Shown here piece after piece: positions 16,814 through 25,828 of a stretch of 32,571 nucleotides of DNA (its first letter is position 1; every line of letters begins with the position of its first letter). The stretch comes from Tissierellales bacterium (lineage in GTDB: Bacteria > Bacillota > Clostridia > Tissierellales > Tissierellaceae), in NCBI GenBank assembly GCA_014360205.1, contig JACIXZ010000013.1:1-32571 (forward strand), in the 5' to 3' direction. Both the position numbers and the translations under genes were made by a program. A model generated the notes under the pieces. The model saw only the letters and a list, made by a program, of their open reading frames with translations. It did not search any database and had not been told where the DNA came from.

Positions 16814-18193
16814 ATGAGCAAATACTATGCTGAACCCTTTAAAATTAAAATGGTAGAGCCAATAAAAATGCTTTCAAAAGAAGAGAGAATTAAAAAAATC
16901 AAAGATGCAAATTATAATGTTTTTTATCTGAGTTCTGATGATGTTTATATTGATTTATTAACTGATAGTGGAACAGGAGCAATGAGTGATACTCAGTGGG
17001 CAGGTGTAATGAGAGGTGATGAATCATATTCGGGTTCTAGAAGTTATAGACATCTAATCGAAAATGCAAAAGATATTTTTGGATACGAATTCATACAACC
17101 TGTTCATCAAGGCAGGGCTGCTGAAAAAGTAGTTATGCCTATATTTCTACATCAAGGGAAAGTAGCAATAGCTAATATGCATTTTGACACAACTAGGGCT
17201 CATGTAGAATTATCTGGGGCTAGGGCTATCGATTGTGTTATACCTGAAGCTTTAGACACTACAAATTTTCATCCTTTCAAGGGAAACATGGACAATAAAA
17301 GATTAGTTGAACTAATTGAACAATATGGACCTGAAAATGTTGGATTAATTATAATTACAGTTACTAACAATAGTGCAGGTGGACAACCTGTATCTATGGA
17401 AAACATTAGAGAAACTTCTGAAATAGCAAAGAAATATAATATTCCTGTTTGCATAGATGCAGCAAGATATGCAGAAAATTCTTATTTTATTAAAATGAGA
17501 GAAAAAGGATATGAAAACAAATCAATAAAAGAAATTGCAAGAGAAATGTTCAGCTATGCAGATTTATTTACTATGAGTGCTAAAAAAGATGCAATTGTTA
17601 ATATGGGCGGATTAGTTGGAGTAAAAAATGATGAAGCCATATTTGAACAAGTTAAAGCAAGAACTATCTCATATGAAGGATTTATTTCGTACGGAGGGAT
17701 GTCTGGCAGAGACATAGAAGCACTTGCAATTGGATTGGAAGAGGGGATAGACCTTGATTACTTAAAATATAGAATAGGCCAAATGGAATATATGGCTGAA
17801 AGGCTTGATGAAGCTGGAATTGCATATCAATATCCAGTAGGAGGACATGCTGTATTTATAGATGCCAAAAAGCTTTTGCCTCACATTCCATACTATGAAT
17901 TTCCTGCACAAGCATTAGCTGTAGAGATGTATATAGAAGCAGGTGTAAGATGTTGCGATATCGGTTCTTTTATGATGGGCAATGATCCAGACACAAATGA
18001 GCAGATAGAATCAGAATTTGAATTTACGAGATTGGCTATACCAAGAAGGGTATATACTAGATCGCATTTAGATGTAGTCGTAGATGCTCTTATATCAATT
18101 AAAGAAAGAAAGGACAGCATTAAGGGATATAAAATTATTTGGGAACCTCCTGTACTAAGACATTTCACTGCAAAATTAAAACCATTAGAATAG
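16814..18193 (+). CDS. tnaA: Tryptophanase (tryptophan indole-lyase)
   Basis: This 459-residue PLP enzyme of the beta-eliminating lyase family cleaves L-tryptophan to indole, pyruvate and ammonia. The PLP lysine is in MSAKKDA (Lys257-Lys258). Several segments follow tryptophanase rather than its close relative tyrosine phenol-lyase: [35 protein letters not shown], the C-terminus RHFTAKLK, and [12 protein letters not shown]. In the last, the phenol-binding arginine of tyrosine phenol-lyase is replaced by isoleucine. The start follows AAGGAGG. No tnaB permease or obvious Trp-containing leader peptide is next to it. A strong terminator follows. Confidence 0.9.
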   Translation: MSKYYAEPFKIKMVEPIKMLSKEERIKKIKDANYNVFYLSSDDVYIDLLTDSGTGAMSDTQWAGVMRGDESYSGSRSYRHLIENAKDIFGYEFIQPVHQGRAAEKVVMPIFLHQGKVAIANMHFDTTRAHVELSGARAIDCVIPEALDTTNFHPFKGNMDNKRLVELIEQYGPENVGLIIITVTNNSAGGQPVSMENIRETSEIAKKYNIPVCIDAARYAENSYFIKMREKGYENKSIKEIAREMFSYADLFTMSAKKDAIVNMGGLVGVKNDEAIFEQVKARTISYEGFISYGGMSGRDIEALAIGLEEGIDLDYLKYRIGQMEYMAERLDEAGIAYQYPVGGHAVFIDAKKLLPHIPYYEFPAQALAVEMYIEAGVRCCDIGSFMMGNDPDTNEQIESEFEFTRLAIPRRVYTRSHLDVVVDALISIKERKDSIKGYKIIWEPPVLRHFTAKLKPLE

Positions 18194-18207
18194 CATTTGA
18201 TAAATAG

Positions 18208-18252
18208 ATCTTTCGAATAACCTTGTTTAGGATTTGTTCGAAAGATTTTTTT
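18208..18252 (+). terminator. Terminator of the tryptophanase operon
   Basis: ATCTTTCGAA (18208-18217) pairs with TTCGAAAGAT (18237-18246) across a 19-nt loop, followed by seven T. It begins 14 nt after the tnaA stop. Confidence 0.85.
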
Positions 18253-18262
18253 ATTTTCTAAA

Positions 18263-18277
18263 TGATAATGTTTATCA
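18263..18277. promoter_or_regulatory. Fur-like box upstream of sodA
   Basis: TGATAATGTTTATCA is a 7-1-7 dyad differing at one position from the classical Fur box TGATAAT-N-ATTATCA. It lies 65 nt upstream of the superoxide dismutase start. A PerR or other Fur-family metalloregulator is equally possible. The promoter itself could not be placed convincingly. Confidence 0.55.
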
Positions 18278-18341
18278 ATTAGAAAACTGGGTAATTAATC
18301 TATGGAAAATAATATATTAAATATATAAGGAGTGGTATTAA

Positions 18342-18944
18342 ATGAGTTATAAATTGCCAGATTTAGGTTATAGTTATGATGCACTAGAACCATTTATTGA
18401 CGCTAGGACTATGGAGATTCATTACACAAAGCATCATCAAACATATGTAGATAATTTGAATAAGGCATTAGAAGGAAAAGACGAGTTTAAAGATATGCCT
18501 ATAGAAGATTTAATCACAAAACTAAACACTTTGCCTGATGATATTAAAACACCTGTAAGAAATAATGGAGGAGGGCATCTAAATCATACAATGTTTTGGC
18601 AGATAATGGCGCCAAATTCAGGTGGGGAACCAATAGGAGAGCTAGCAGAAAAGATTAATGATGCTTTTGGGAGCTTTGATAAGTTCAAAGAAGATTTTAA
18701 GAAGGCAGCTTTAGGGAGATTTGGCAGTGGTTGGGCATGGCTAGTAGTAGACAATGGGAATTTAAAAATAGTTTCTACTCCAAACCAAGACAATCCAATT
18801 TCTGATGGACTAAAACCTATTTTAGGTATCGATGTATGGGAGCATGCATATTACTTGAAATATCAAAATAGAAGAGCAGATTATATTGATGCTTGGTTTA
18901 ATGTAATTAATTGGGAAAAAGTTTTAGAATTTTATAACAAATAG
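18342..18944 (+). CDS. sodA: Superoxide dismutase, Mn type
   Basis: This 200-residue Fe/Mn superoxide dismutase converts superoxide to oxygen and peroxide in the cytoplasm. Metal ligands by family pattern are H27, H82 ([11 protein letters not shown]), D164 and H168 ([18 protein letters not shown]). The active-site GGH around the second ligand and the glutamine in STPNQDNP (Q149) are those of manganese enzymes; iron enzymes carry their glutamine near the second histidine instead. ATG follows AAGGAGTGG. The gene is a single unit between a Fur-like box and a terminator. It fits tolerance of transient oxygen exposure in an anaerobe. Confidence 0.93.
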   Translation: MSYKLPDLGYSYDALEPFIDARTMEIHYTKHHQTYVDNLNKALEGKDEFKDMPIEDLITKLNTLPDDIKTPVRNNGGGHLNHTMFWQIMAPNSGGEPIGELAEKINDAFGSFDKFKEDFKKAALGRFGSGWAWLVVDNGNLKIVSTPNQDNPISDGLKPILGIDVWEHAYYLKYQNRRADYIDAWFNVINWEKVLEFYNK

Positions 18945-18949
18945 CAAAT

Positions 18950-18977
18950 AAAAAGGCAAGATTTCTTGCCTTTTTTT
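18950..18977. terminator. Terminator of sodA
   Basis: AAAAAGGCAAG (18950-18960) and CTTGCCTTTTT (18965-18975) form an 11-bp stem with an ATTT loop, and the T tract runs on to 18977. The left target duplication of the insertion sequence begins at the last T. Confidence 0.88.
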
Positions 18978-18984
18978 ATTGCAT
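18977..18984. repeat. Left 8-bp target-site duplication (TATTGCAT)
   Basis: TATTGCAT directly abuts the left inverted repeat and is repeated exactly at 20676-20683. Confidence 0.75.
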
Positions 18985-19007
18985 CTTAGTGTAAAATAAT
19001 TGTTGGA
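18985..19007 (+). repeat. Left terminal inverted repeat of the IS
   Basis: The 23 bp match the reverse complement of 20653-20675 at 19 positions. TAGTGT near the tip and TAATTGTTGGA inside are identical. Confidence 0.78.
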
Positions 19008-19023
19008 CAAAGAACATAAAAAT

Positions 19024-19093
19024 ATAGAGAATAATTCTCCTTTTGATATAATGTAATTGGAAAACCACAATAAGAAAGGAGAATATTCTCTAT
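19024..19093 (+). promoter_or_regulatory. RBS-sequestering inverted repeat with internal promoter, transposase leader
   Basis: The segment 19024-19043 (ATAGAGAATA, then ATTCTCCTTT) is complementary, apart from one bulged A, to 19075-19093, which holds the AAAGGAG binding site and the first two bases of the ATG. The extended -10 promoter element TGATATAAT (19044-19052) lies in the loop. RNA started there lacks the left arm and leaves the binding site free. RNA reading in from sodA would fold into a 19-bp stem and hide it. This layout is known from IS10 and IS50; in this family it is inference from sequence. Confidence 0.65.
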
Positions 19094-20495
19094 GAATAAT
19101 ATTATACAATTAATAGCTGAAAAAGTTAAGAAGGAAATAGAAGAAAGTGTAATTAAAGTTATTGAAGGTGAGGTAAACCTCGATAATATCGTAGATTCAG
19201 TAGGAGAAATGGTAAATGATATTGGAACCAAAACTATGCTAGCAATAATTGATGAACTAAATGATATTATTAAAAAATCTCCCGAAAGAAGTAAGAAATA
19301 TCATATTCATAAAAGTAAAGTAAGTAGAACACTAATTACTAGGTTTGGGGAATTAGAATTTGAAAGGTCATACTATAAAAACATAGAAAAAAACCATTAT
19401 GTATATATACTTGATGAATTACTAGGCATAGAGAAATATGAAAGAATAGAAGGAAATCTAAAAGGAGAAATTTTAGATAAAGCTGCAAATGTAAGCTATG
19501 AAAAAGCAGCAAAATTATCAACACCTGTGCCAATAACTAGAGAAACAGTAAAGAAAATAATAAGAGAAAATGGAGTAATAGACAACCTAGAACTTGAAAT
19601 AAAAGAAAAGAGAAAGGTTAACACAATCTACATAGAAGCTGATGAAGACCATGTACCAATGCAAAATGGAAATAATAGAGAGATGAAATTAATTTATGTA
19701 TATGATGATAAAACGGAAGTAAATAAAGGAAGAACAAAACTTGAAAACATAAGATATTTCACAGGAGAAATGCATCCAGAAGATCTATGGTTGGAGGTTG
19801 CAACATATATTGATGAAGCATATGATTTAGATTCAGTAGAAAAAATATATATAGCAGGAGACGGAGCAAACTGGATAAAAGCAGGGACAAAGATAATTAA
19901 AGACAGTAAATATGTACTCGATCATTATCACCTAAGTAAGTATGTAAAAACATTAACAGGGCATCTAGGAAGGCTTGACAATCCAATATGTATAGAAGAA
20001 GCCCTATGGGAATATATGAAAGCAGGGAATAAAAAAAGCACAATAGAAATAATAAATTTGGCAATAGAAGAAACACCGATAAAAAGTAAAAAAGAAAGTA
20101 TGATAAAAGCTAAAATATATATATTAAATAATTGGGAAGGAATCCAAAAATTATTTGGAGAAGAAAAATATAGATGTAGTGCAGAAGGGCATATCAGCCA
20201 TATACTATCAGACAGATTAAGTTCAAGACCAATGGGATGGAGCGTAATAGGGGCAGATGAAATAGCACGAATGAGAACCTACAAAGCAAATGGTGGTAGT
20301 ATAAAAGAGTATTATAGAAAACTTAGGACAGAAAGAAAAAAAGAAGAAAAAAGGCTAAAACAAGATGAAAAAATAATAAATAGCATAAAAAGAACATATA
20401 ACAATATAAATCCAGATATAATGATAGATATGCCATATATATCAAGGACAGAAGGCAGATGGCTTAAAGATATGCTTAGAAGTTCAAGTTTTTAA
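19092..20495 (+). CDS. ISLre2-family (UPF0236) transposase
   Basis: The 467-residue transposase catalyses movement of the surrounding element. The N-terminal 130 residues hold a helical DNA-binding region ending in TRFGELEFERSYYKN. The catalytic core shows acidic residues in conserved settings: D184 in IEADEDHV, D257 in YIAGDGANWIKAG, and E365 in CSAEGHISHILSDRLSSRPMGW, which I take as the DDE triad. The frame is complete and full length for the family. ATG at 19092 follows AAAGGAG at a spacing of about 10. Its translation is probably restrained by the leader hairpin. Confidence 0.92.
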   Translation: MNNIIQLIAEKVKKEIEESVIKVIEGEVNLDNIVDSVGEMVNDIGTKTMLAIIDELNDIIKKSPERSKKYHIHKSKVSRTLITRFGELEFERSYYKNIEKNHYVYILDELLGIEKYERIEGNLKGEILDKAANVSYEKAAKLSTPVPITRETVKKIIRENGVIDNLELEIKEKRKVNTIYIEADEDHVPMQNGNNREMKLIYVYDDKTEVNKGRTKLENIRYFTGEMHPEDLWLEVATYIDEAYDLDSVEKIYIAGDGANWIKAGTKIIKDSKYVLDHYHLSKYVKTLTGHLGRLDNPICIEEALWEYMKAGNKKSTIEIINLAIEETPIKSKKESMIKAKIYILNNWEGIQKLFGEEKYRCSAEGHISHILSDRLSSRPMGWSVIGADEIARMRTYKANGGSIKEYYRKLRTERKKEEKRLKQDEKIINSIKRTYNNINPDIMIDMPYISRTEGRWLKDMLRSSSF

Positions 20496-20543
20496 AGTTT
20501 AATGTAATATAAAATACAATATAAATAAGTACAAAATAGCCTA

Positions 20544-20566
20544 TTACCTTAGGTTTATTAAGGTAA
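20544..20566. terminator. 8-bp hairpin downstream of the transposase
   Basis: TTACCTTA (20544-20551) and TAAGGTAA (20559-20566) form a perfect stem with a 7-nt loop, 48 nt after the transposase stop and inside the IS. There is no T tract, so its terminator role is uncertain. The rest of 20496-20652 shows nothing recognisable. Confidence 0.35.
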
Positions 20567-20652
20567 AGTAAAATTAAAATTACAAATTATTACAATATAT
20601 GATTATGGAGTTATTATTCTACTTTTATTTAGAAAATTATTATTAGTTGTTT

Positions 20653-20675
20653 TCCAACAATTAATTGACACTATC
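20653..20675 (-). repeat. Right terminal inverted repeat of the IS
   Basis: This is the counterpart of 18985-19007. On the plus strand it reads TCCAACAATTA at its inner end and ends in ACACTATC. Confidence 0.78.
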
Positions 20676-20683
20676 TATTGCAT
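20676..20683. repeat. Right 8-bp target-site duplication (TATTGCAT)
   Basis: Exact copy of 18977-18984 immediately after the right inverted repeat. Confidence 0.75.
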
Positions 20684-20691
20684 TTGAATTC

Positions 20692-20720
20692 TTTATTATA
20701 TATTCATTAAATGATATAAT
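20692..20720 (+). promoter_or_regulatory. Promoter of the SLH-domain protein gene
   Basis: TTTATT (20692-20697), a 17-nt spacer and TATAAT (20715-20720) preceded by TGA, i.e. an extended -10 element. It lies just right of the IS target duplication, so the insertion left it intact. Confidence 0.6.
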
Positions 20721-20766
20721 AATGATGCTTTGATGATACTTTACTAATTAATTGTGGAGGTTAAAA

Positions 20767-21762
20767 TTGAAAAAAATAATATTTATAACGATGTCTATAT
20801 TATTACTGGCAATTTTTACCCAAAATAATTCTTATGCAAATTCAATTAATTTGGGGGAACCTAAATTTTTATCAGCAAATGTAGAAGATACAGGTGATTT
20901 AAAAGTTAAGTTGAAGTGGAAAAATGACGATTTATTAAATAAATACATACAGCAAAATGGCTCAGAAAACATCATTTATCAGGTAAATGTATATGTGAGA
21001 AATGATGATTATGTTGATTCGAAGAATTTGAATTTCAACTACTCAGATGTTTTTATAGGTAAGGACGGATATGCTGAATTAATTTTAAAGGTTGCAAATT
21101 TAAATCTTAACTGTGATTACAATGATCTTACTAGTACTTCTTATAATTTTAAAATCAGATATGGAGTAAATCTAAAAGATATTTTAGGAAAATATACTTA
21201 TTATGGAAATTTTAGTCCACACGCAGTCATAGGACTAATCTATCCGTATAATTACGCTAGCTCGTGGGCGATTGATGAGTTAGATAAAGCTTTGAAATAT
21301 AATTTGATTACAAGTAGGATTTCGCCCAATATGGGAGAAATAATATCTAGAGAAGAGTTTAGTGAATTAGTTGTGAGATATTATGAAGAGAAACTTTCTA
21401 TAAAAGCGAATTATAGCGATAACCCATTTAAAGATGTAAACAATATTGAGATATTGAAAGCATATCAATTGGGAATAATTAAGGGTTATCCTGACAAGAC
21501 TTTTCGACCTAATCATCCTATTACAAGAGAAGATATTGCAGTAATGACAGAAAGACTTATCAAACTGACTAATCCAAGTATTAAATTAAACTATACTAAA
21601 ATAAAAACAAATGAAAAAATATCTAATTATGCTCTCAATAGTTTTACTTCTTTGTATAATGAAGGTATAATTAAAGGTAGTAATGGAAGATTAAATCCAT
21701 TAGATTACACCACTAGGCAGGAGGCAGTAATTATACTTCTTAGAGCATTTGAAAAATTTTAA
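20767..21762 (+). CDS. Exported protein with C-terminal S-layer homology (SLH) repeats
   Basis: This 331-residue protein has a signal peptide (KK, then a hydrophobic run to about residue 18, cleavage probably after SYA near residue 24). An N-terminal domain of unknown fold (about 30-155) is followed by three SLH repeats (about 160-331). The middle repeat is clearest: PFKDVNNIEILKAYQLGIIK followed by GYPDKTFRPNHPITRED. SLH domains anchor proteins to pyruvylated secondary cell-wall polymer, so the product is likely displayed on the cell surface. The TTG at 20767 follows GGAGG at 6 nt; an in-frame TTG at 20752 precedes the binding site and is rejected. No partner gene is evident. Confidence 0.85.
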   Translation: MKKIIFITMSILLLAIFTQNNSYANSINLGEPKFLSANVEDTGDLKVKLKWKNDDLLNKYIQQNGSENIIYQVNVYVRNDDYVDSKNLNFNYSDVFIGKDGYAELILKVANLNLNCDYNDLTSTSYNFKIRYGVNLKDILGKYTYYGNFSPHAVIGLIYPYNYASSWAIDELDKALKYNLITSRISPNMGEIISREEFSELVVRYYEEKLSIKANYSDNPFKDVNNIEILKAYQLGIIKGYPDKTFRPNHPITREDIAVMTERLIKLTNPSIKLNYTKIKTNEKISNYALNSFTSLYNEGIIKGSNGRLNPLDYTTRQEAVIILLRAFEKF

Positions 21763-21878
21763 CAAGTATAACGATAATACCTTTTTCTATAAAAATATTT
21801 AATGAAAAAATATCCTTCAGAGAAATAGTAGGGGCAGGCGTATCTGTTTTAGGTGTAGCTATACTATTTATCAACTAA
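21762..21878 (+). pseudogene. Remnant of an EamA/DMT transporter C-terminus
   Basis: Directly after the SLH gene, in another frame, the sequence reads IIPFSIKIFNEKISFREIVG followed by AGVSVLGVAILFIN and a TAA at 21876. NEKISFREIVGAGVSVLGVAIL is the typical last-helix pair of EamA-type drug/metabolite transporters. There is no start codon or upstream part, so only the last 35-40 codons survive. The window has two intact EamA genes (24874 and 27757), but the remnant is not a close copy of either by eye. Confidence 0.65.
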
Positions 21879-21882
21879 TTCT

Positions 21883-21911
21883 TTGGATATGGTGTAGTAA
21901 TATGTTAAAAT
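21883..21911 (+). promoter_or_regulatory. Promoter of fba
   Basis: TTGGAT (21883-21888), a 17-nt spacer and TAAAAT (21906-21911). The start codon is 80 nt downstream, leaving a leader of about 75 nt with no clear structure. Confidence 0.5.
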
Positions 21912-21928
21912 ATGATAAGTAATAATAA

Positions 21929-22927
<999 letters not shown>

Positions 22928-22939
22928 GTTATGAAATTT

Positions 22940-22971
22940 GGCATTCAAAGTTTATTTTTGAATGCCTTTTT
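22940..22971 (+). terminator. Terminator of fba
   Basis: GGCATTCAAA (22940-22949) pairs with TTTGAATGCC (22957-22966), followed by five T. Confidence 0.85.
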
Positions 22972-23013
22972 AAAACTAAGATTTTAGTTTAAAACATTAA
23001 ACGAGGGAAATAT

Positions 23014-23394
23014 ATGAATACCTTTCCAAGTATTGAAGAAATCCATGAAATCCTAGATGAAATAGCTTTAGAGATACCAGGTGAATTCTTTAGAGAATTA
23101 AATGAAGGGATTGTGCTGTTGCCTGAATTTAAGGTTCATAAGAAGAGCAAAGAGAATGCCCCTCTTTATATTTTGGGGGAGTACCATAGGAGTATCACTG
23201 GAAGACATATAAAAATTTACTACGGCTCCTTTAAGAAAGTTTACGATAATAGGAATATTGATTTTATACGTAAGAGGTTAAAGGAGACTTTACTTCATGA
23301 ATTCACTCATCATTTAGAGTCGTTGGCTGGTGAATCTGATTTAGAGAAGAAGGACATGAGTGATTTACAAAGATATTTACGTAGATGGCAATGA
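23014..23394 (+). CDS. Small zincin-like metallopeptidase family protein
   Basis: This 126-residue protein has the zinc-protease signature HEFTHHLE (H95, E96, H99), preceded by the family's pattern of a short beta region (PLYILGEYHRS, then IKIYYGSF) and the helix IRKRLKETLLHEFTHH. It matches the small PF06262-type metallopeptidases, which are cytosolic, about 110-130 residues long, and of unknown substrate. There is no signal peptide. ATG at 23014 follows CGAGGGAA. It converges with the aminotransferase gene across a long inverted repeat. Confidence 0.8.
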   Translation: MNTFPSIEEIHEILDEIALEIPGEFFRELNEGIVLLPEFKVHKKSKENAPLYILGEYHRSITGRHIKIYYGSFKKVYDNRNIDFIRKRLKETLLHEFTHHLESLAGESDLEKKDMSDLQRYLRRWQ

Positions 23395-23440
23395 TTTTTT
23401 GACTTAAGTAAAGATTATACGACTGAGAATAATTTATATA

Positions 23441-23500
23441 TAAACCCTACTAAGCCTAATAAAAGCGATATATATTACGATGATTAGCTAGTAGGGTTTA
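23441..23500. terminator. Large two-part hairpin between convergent genes
   Basis: TAAACCCTACTA (23441-23452) and TAGTAGGGTTTA (23489-23500) are perfect complements. Inside them CTAAT (23456-23460) and ATTAG (23483-23487) also pair. The stem is long but no T run follows on either strand. Its position between convergent genes argues for a terminator. Confidence 0.5.
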
Positions 23501-23517
23501 TTATGATTGTAATGATT

Positions 23518-24714
23518 TTATGACAAGCCACTGATATAATCTTTAAAAACCATACTCAATCTTTTCATACCAAGCTCGATTGTAGATTCATCATTTGAAG
23601 AGTAATTAAGCCTAATATAGTTTTTACATTCTGATGGATTTGTGAAAAAAATTGAGCCTGGTACATATGATACTTTATATTTATGAGATGATATTTGAAG
23701 TAATGCTTGTGTATCAATTTTATTGGGTAGCCCTAGCCAAATAAAAAGTCCTCCTTCTGGTTTAATCATTTGGATATTATCAGGGAAGAACTGTTCTATG
23801 CAGTCCACCATTTTGTTGAGTCTATTTAGGTACAGTGGAAAAATTTCAGTTAAATGCGACTCATAGAACCCACTTTCTAGAAATTCTGAGCATATACCTT
23901 GAGATAAAAGACTTGTATTTGTATCTGCGCCACTTTTAGCTAAAATTAATTTCTCAACTATCTCTCTATTGGCGACGATTACTCCAACTCTAAGTCCCGG
24001 TGCTAGTATTTTAGAAAAACTACTCAGGTATATCACATTATCATATTTGTCAAAAGATTTAATTGGCAATATAGGCTCTCCAATAAATCTAAGGTCATAA
24101 TAGGGATCATCTTCTAGTATTACAGTTTTGTATTTATCAGCTAATTCACAGATGTCAATTCTTCTTTCTTTGGATAAAGAAATGCCAGTTGGATTTTGAA
24201 AAGTGGGTATTATGTATAATAGCTTAGGATTATATTTTTTTAATTTAGTCTCTAAATCATTTAAGTCAATGCCGTGATGATCCATTTTAACAGGAATTAC
24301 TGTTGCACCATATTTTTTAAAGACAGGTAATGCAGCGAAAAAAGTTGGAGATTCAACTAATACAACATCACCATCTTGAATAAAAATCTGGGATACAAGC
24401 TCAATTCCTTGAGTAGCTCCAGTGGTTATTAAAACATTTTCTAAACTCGCTTTTATATTTCTTTTTTTTGCAATATGTTCAATGAAATTTTTTCTCAATG
24501 GAACATAGCCTTCTTGAAGGCCATAAGATAATATACTCACAGGGTCTTCGGTGAGAAGTTTATTTGTAGCGTCAATTATAAATTGTGTCGGATAAGCTTC
24601 TTTTGAAGGGCTACCTAAGCTAAATGATATGACATTTCTATCGGATGAAAATTTCATTATCTCATTTAGCGGATCTTCAGGTATTTTTAGAATTCTGTCA
24701 GCAAATTTTACCAT
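23518..24714 (-). CDS. PLP-dependent aminotransferase, class I/II (LysN/MocR-aminotransferase type)
   Basis: This 398-residue fold-type I aminotransferase has LSYGLQEGYVPLRKNFIEH near residue 65, TTGATQGIELVSQIF, PTFQNPTGISLSKERR, EDDPYYDLRF, and the PLP lysine K235 in SSFSKILAPGLRVG. This subgroup includes 2-aminoadipate/aromatic aminotransferases and the catalytic half of MocR regulators. There is no N-terminal winged helix, so it is a free enzyme. The amino donor cannot be told. The start follows AGAGGTGAT. It is transcribed alone and divergently from the EamA transporter gene. Confidence 0.88.
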   Translation of the reverse strand: MVKFADRILKIPEDPLNEIMKFSSDRNVISFSLGSPSKEAYPTQFIIDATNKLLTEDPVSILSYGLQEGYVPLRKNFIEHIAKKRNIKASLENVLITTGATQGIELVSQIFIQDGDVVLVESPTFFAALPVFKKYGATVIPVKMDHHGIDLNDLETKLKKYNPKLLYIIPTFQNPTGISLSKERRIDICELADKYKTVILEDDPYYDLRFIGEPILPIKSFDKYDNVIYLSSFSKILAPGLRVGVIVANREIVEKLILAKSGADTNTSLLSQGICSEFLESGFYESHLTEIFPLYLNRLNKMVDCIEQFFPDNIQMIKPEGGLFIWLGLPNKIDTQALLQISSHKYKVSYVPGSIFFTNPSECKNYIRLNYSSNDESTIELGMKRLSMVFKDYISGLS

Positions 24715-24753
24715 AATATCACCTCTGTTTAAAATATCCTTAATATCATATAA

Positions 24754-24782
24754 ATTCTATATATTAATACAAATATTGTCAA
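24754..24782 (-). promoter_or_regulatory. Promoter of the aminotransferase gene
   Basis: On the minus strand a perfect TTGACA (24782-24777), a 17-nt spacer and TAGAAT (24759-24754), 40 nt before the ATG. Confidence 0.75.
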
Positions 24783-24873
24783 TCCTATTGAAGTTGTGTA
24801 TAAAAGTGCTAAAATTATAAATATACATTATAATTATTGATTTATTGATTAAAAATCTAAATAGGGGGAGCAA

Positions 24874-25761
24874 ATGAAAAATAAACAGATTCAGTCCAAT
24901 TTATTATTGCTTTTAACAGCGGCAATTTGGGGGTTAGCATTTGTCGCACAAAGGGTAGGAATGGATTATATTGGACCATTCACATTTAATGCAGTTAGAT
25001 TTTTTTTAGGTAGCATTTCATTAACACCTGTCATAAGGATTTTTTATTCTAATAAGAGTGATAGGAAAATCGATGAGAAAGTTATAAAATATGGAATTAT
25101 CGCAGGGTGTGTTTTATTTGCTGGATCTAGTCTTCAACAAGTTGGTTTAATATACACAACTGCTGCAAAAGCAGGTTTTATCACAAGTTTATACATAATA
25201 TTAGTACCAATTATAGGAATTTTTATTGGACAAAAAACAAGTAGTAATATATGGATAGGTGCAGTTGTCGCTGTTATCGGATTATACCTACTAAGTGTGA
25301 AAGAAGATTTAACTATTGGCTTTGGAGATTTACTTCAACTAATAGGAGCTTTTTTTTGGGCTATGCATATAATATTAATTGGAGAATTTACTAATAAAGT
25401 AAATCCACTTAGGCTGTCACAAATACAATTTGCAACATGTTCATTGCTTTCGTTTATAACAGCTTTGTTATTTGAAAATATAGAGATTTCATCAATATTT
25501 GAGGCTTATGCACCTATACTTTATGGAGGGATTCTTTCTGTCGGAGTAGCATATACATTGCAAGTTGTAGCACAAAAAAATGCAAAACCGGGTCCAGCAG
25601 CGATAGCATTGAGCATGGAAGCGGTTTTTGCAGTGATAGGAGGGATATTATTACTTAATGAAAGCTTGGATATAAGGGGATATGTAGGATGTGGATTGAT
25701 GCTCATTGGAATGATTATATCTCAATTAGATGCGTTTAAACCGAATAAACAATATCAATAA
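24874..25761 (+). CDS. EamA-type (DMT superfamily) transporter
   Basis: This 295-residue membrane protein has about ten hydrophobic helices in two EamA repeats. The first begins LLLLTAAIWGLAFVAQRVGM. The second includes LLQLIGAFFWAMHIILIGEF and ends SMEAVFAVIGGILLLNESLD. Family members export amino acids, metabolites or drugs; the substrate is not evident. ATG follows GGGGGAG. It is divergent from the aminotransferase gene with about 160 nt between the start codons, which hints at a shared amino-acid-related theme but proves nothing. Confidence 0.87.
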   Translation: MKNKQIQSNLLLLLTAAIWGLAFVAQRVGMDYIGPFTFNAVRFFLGSISLTPVIRIFYSNKSDRKIDEKVIKYGIIAGCVLFAGSSLQQVGLIYTTAAKAGFITSLYIILVPIIGIFIGQKTSSNIWIGAVVAVIGLYLLSVKEDLTIGFGDLLQLIGAFFWAMHIILIGEFTNKVNPLRLSQIQFATCSLLSFITALLFENIEISSIFEAYAPILYGGILSVGVAYTLQVVAQKNAKPGPAAIALSMEAVFAVIGGILLLNESLDIRGYVGCGLMLIGMIISQLDAFKPNKQYQ

Positions 25762-25828
25762 GGTTTTATGCAATTAAGCTTGACATAATATTTGTTTGAA
25801 AGTAAGATATATGAAAGGAGGCGATATT

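Larger units (their letters stand above)
18985..20675 (+). mobile_element. Complete ISLre2-family insertion sequence, 1691 bp
   Basis: The element has one transposase gene (19092-20495). Its imperfect terminal inverted repeats match at 19 of 23 positions, with a shared core AATTGTTGGA. It is flanked by an 8-bp direct repeat TATTGCAT. It lies between the sodA terminator and the SLH-protein promoter, so it breaks no recognisable gene. An intact reading frame, both ends and an unchanged target duplication suggest a recent and possibly active copy. Family assignment rests on the transposase (UPF0236/ISLre2 type). Confidence 0.88.

Noticed and set aside
16814-18193. Tyrosine phenol-lyase as the identity of the PLP lyase
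   Set aside because: The phenol-binding arginine is isoleucine here (CDIGSF), and several other motifs follow tryptophanase.
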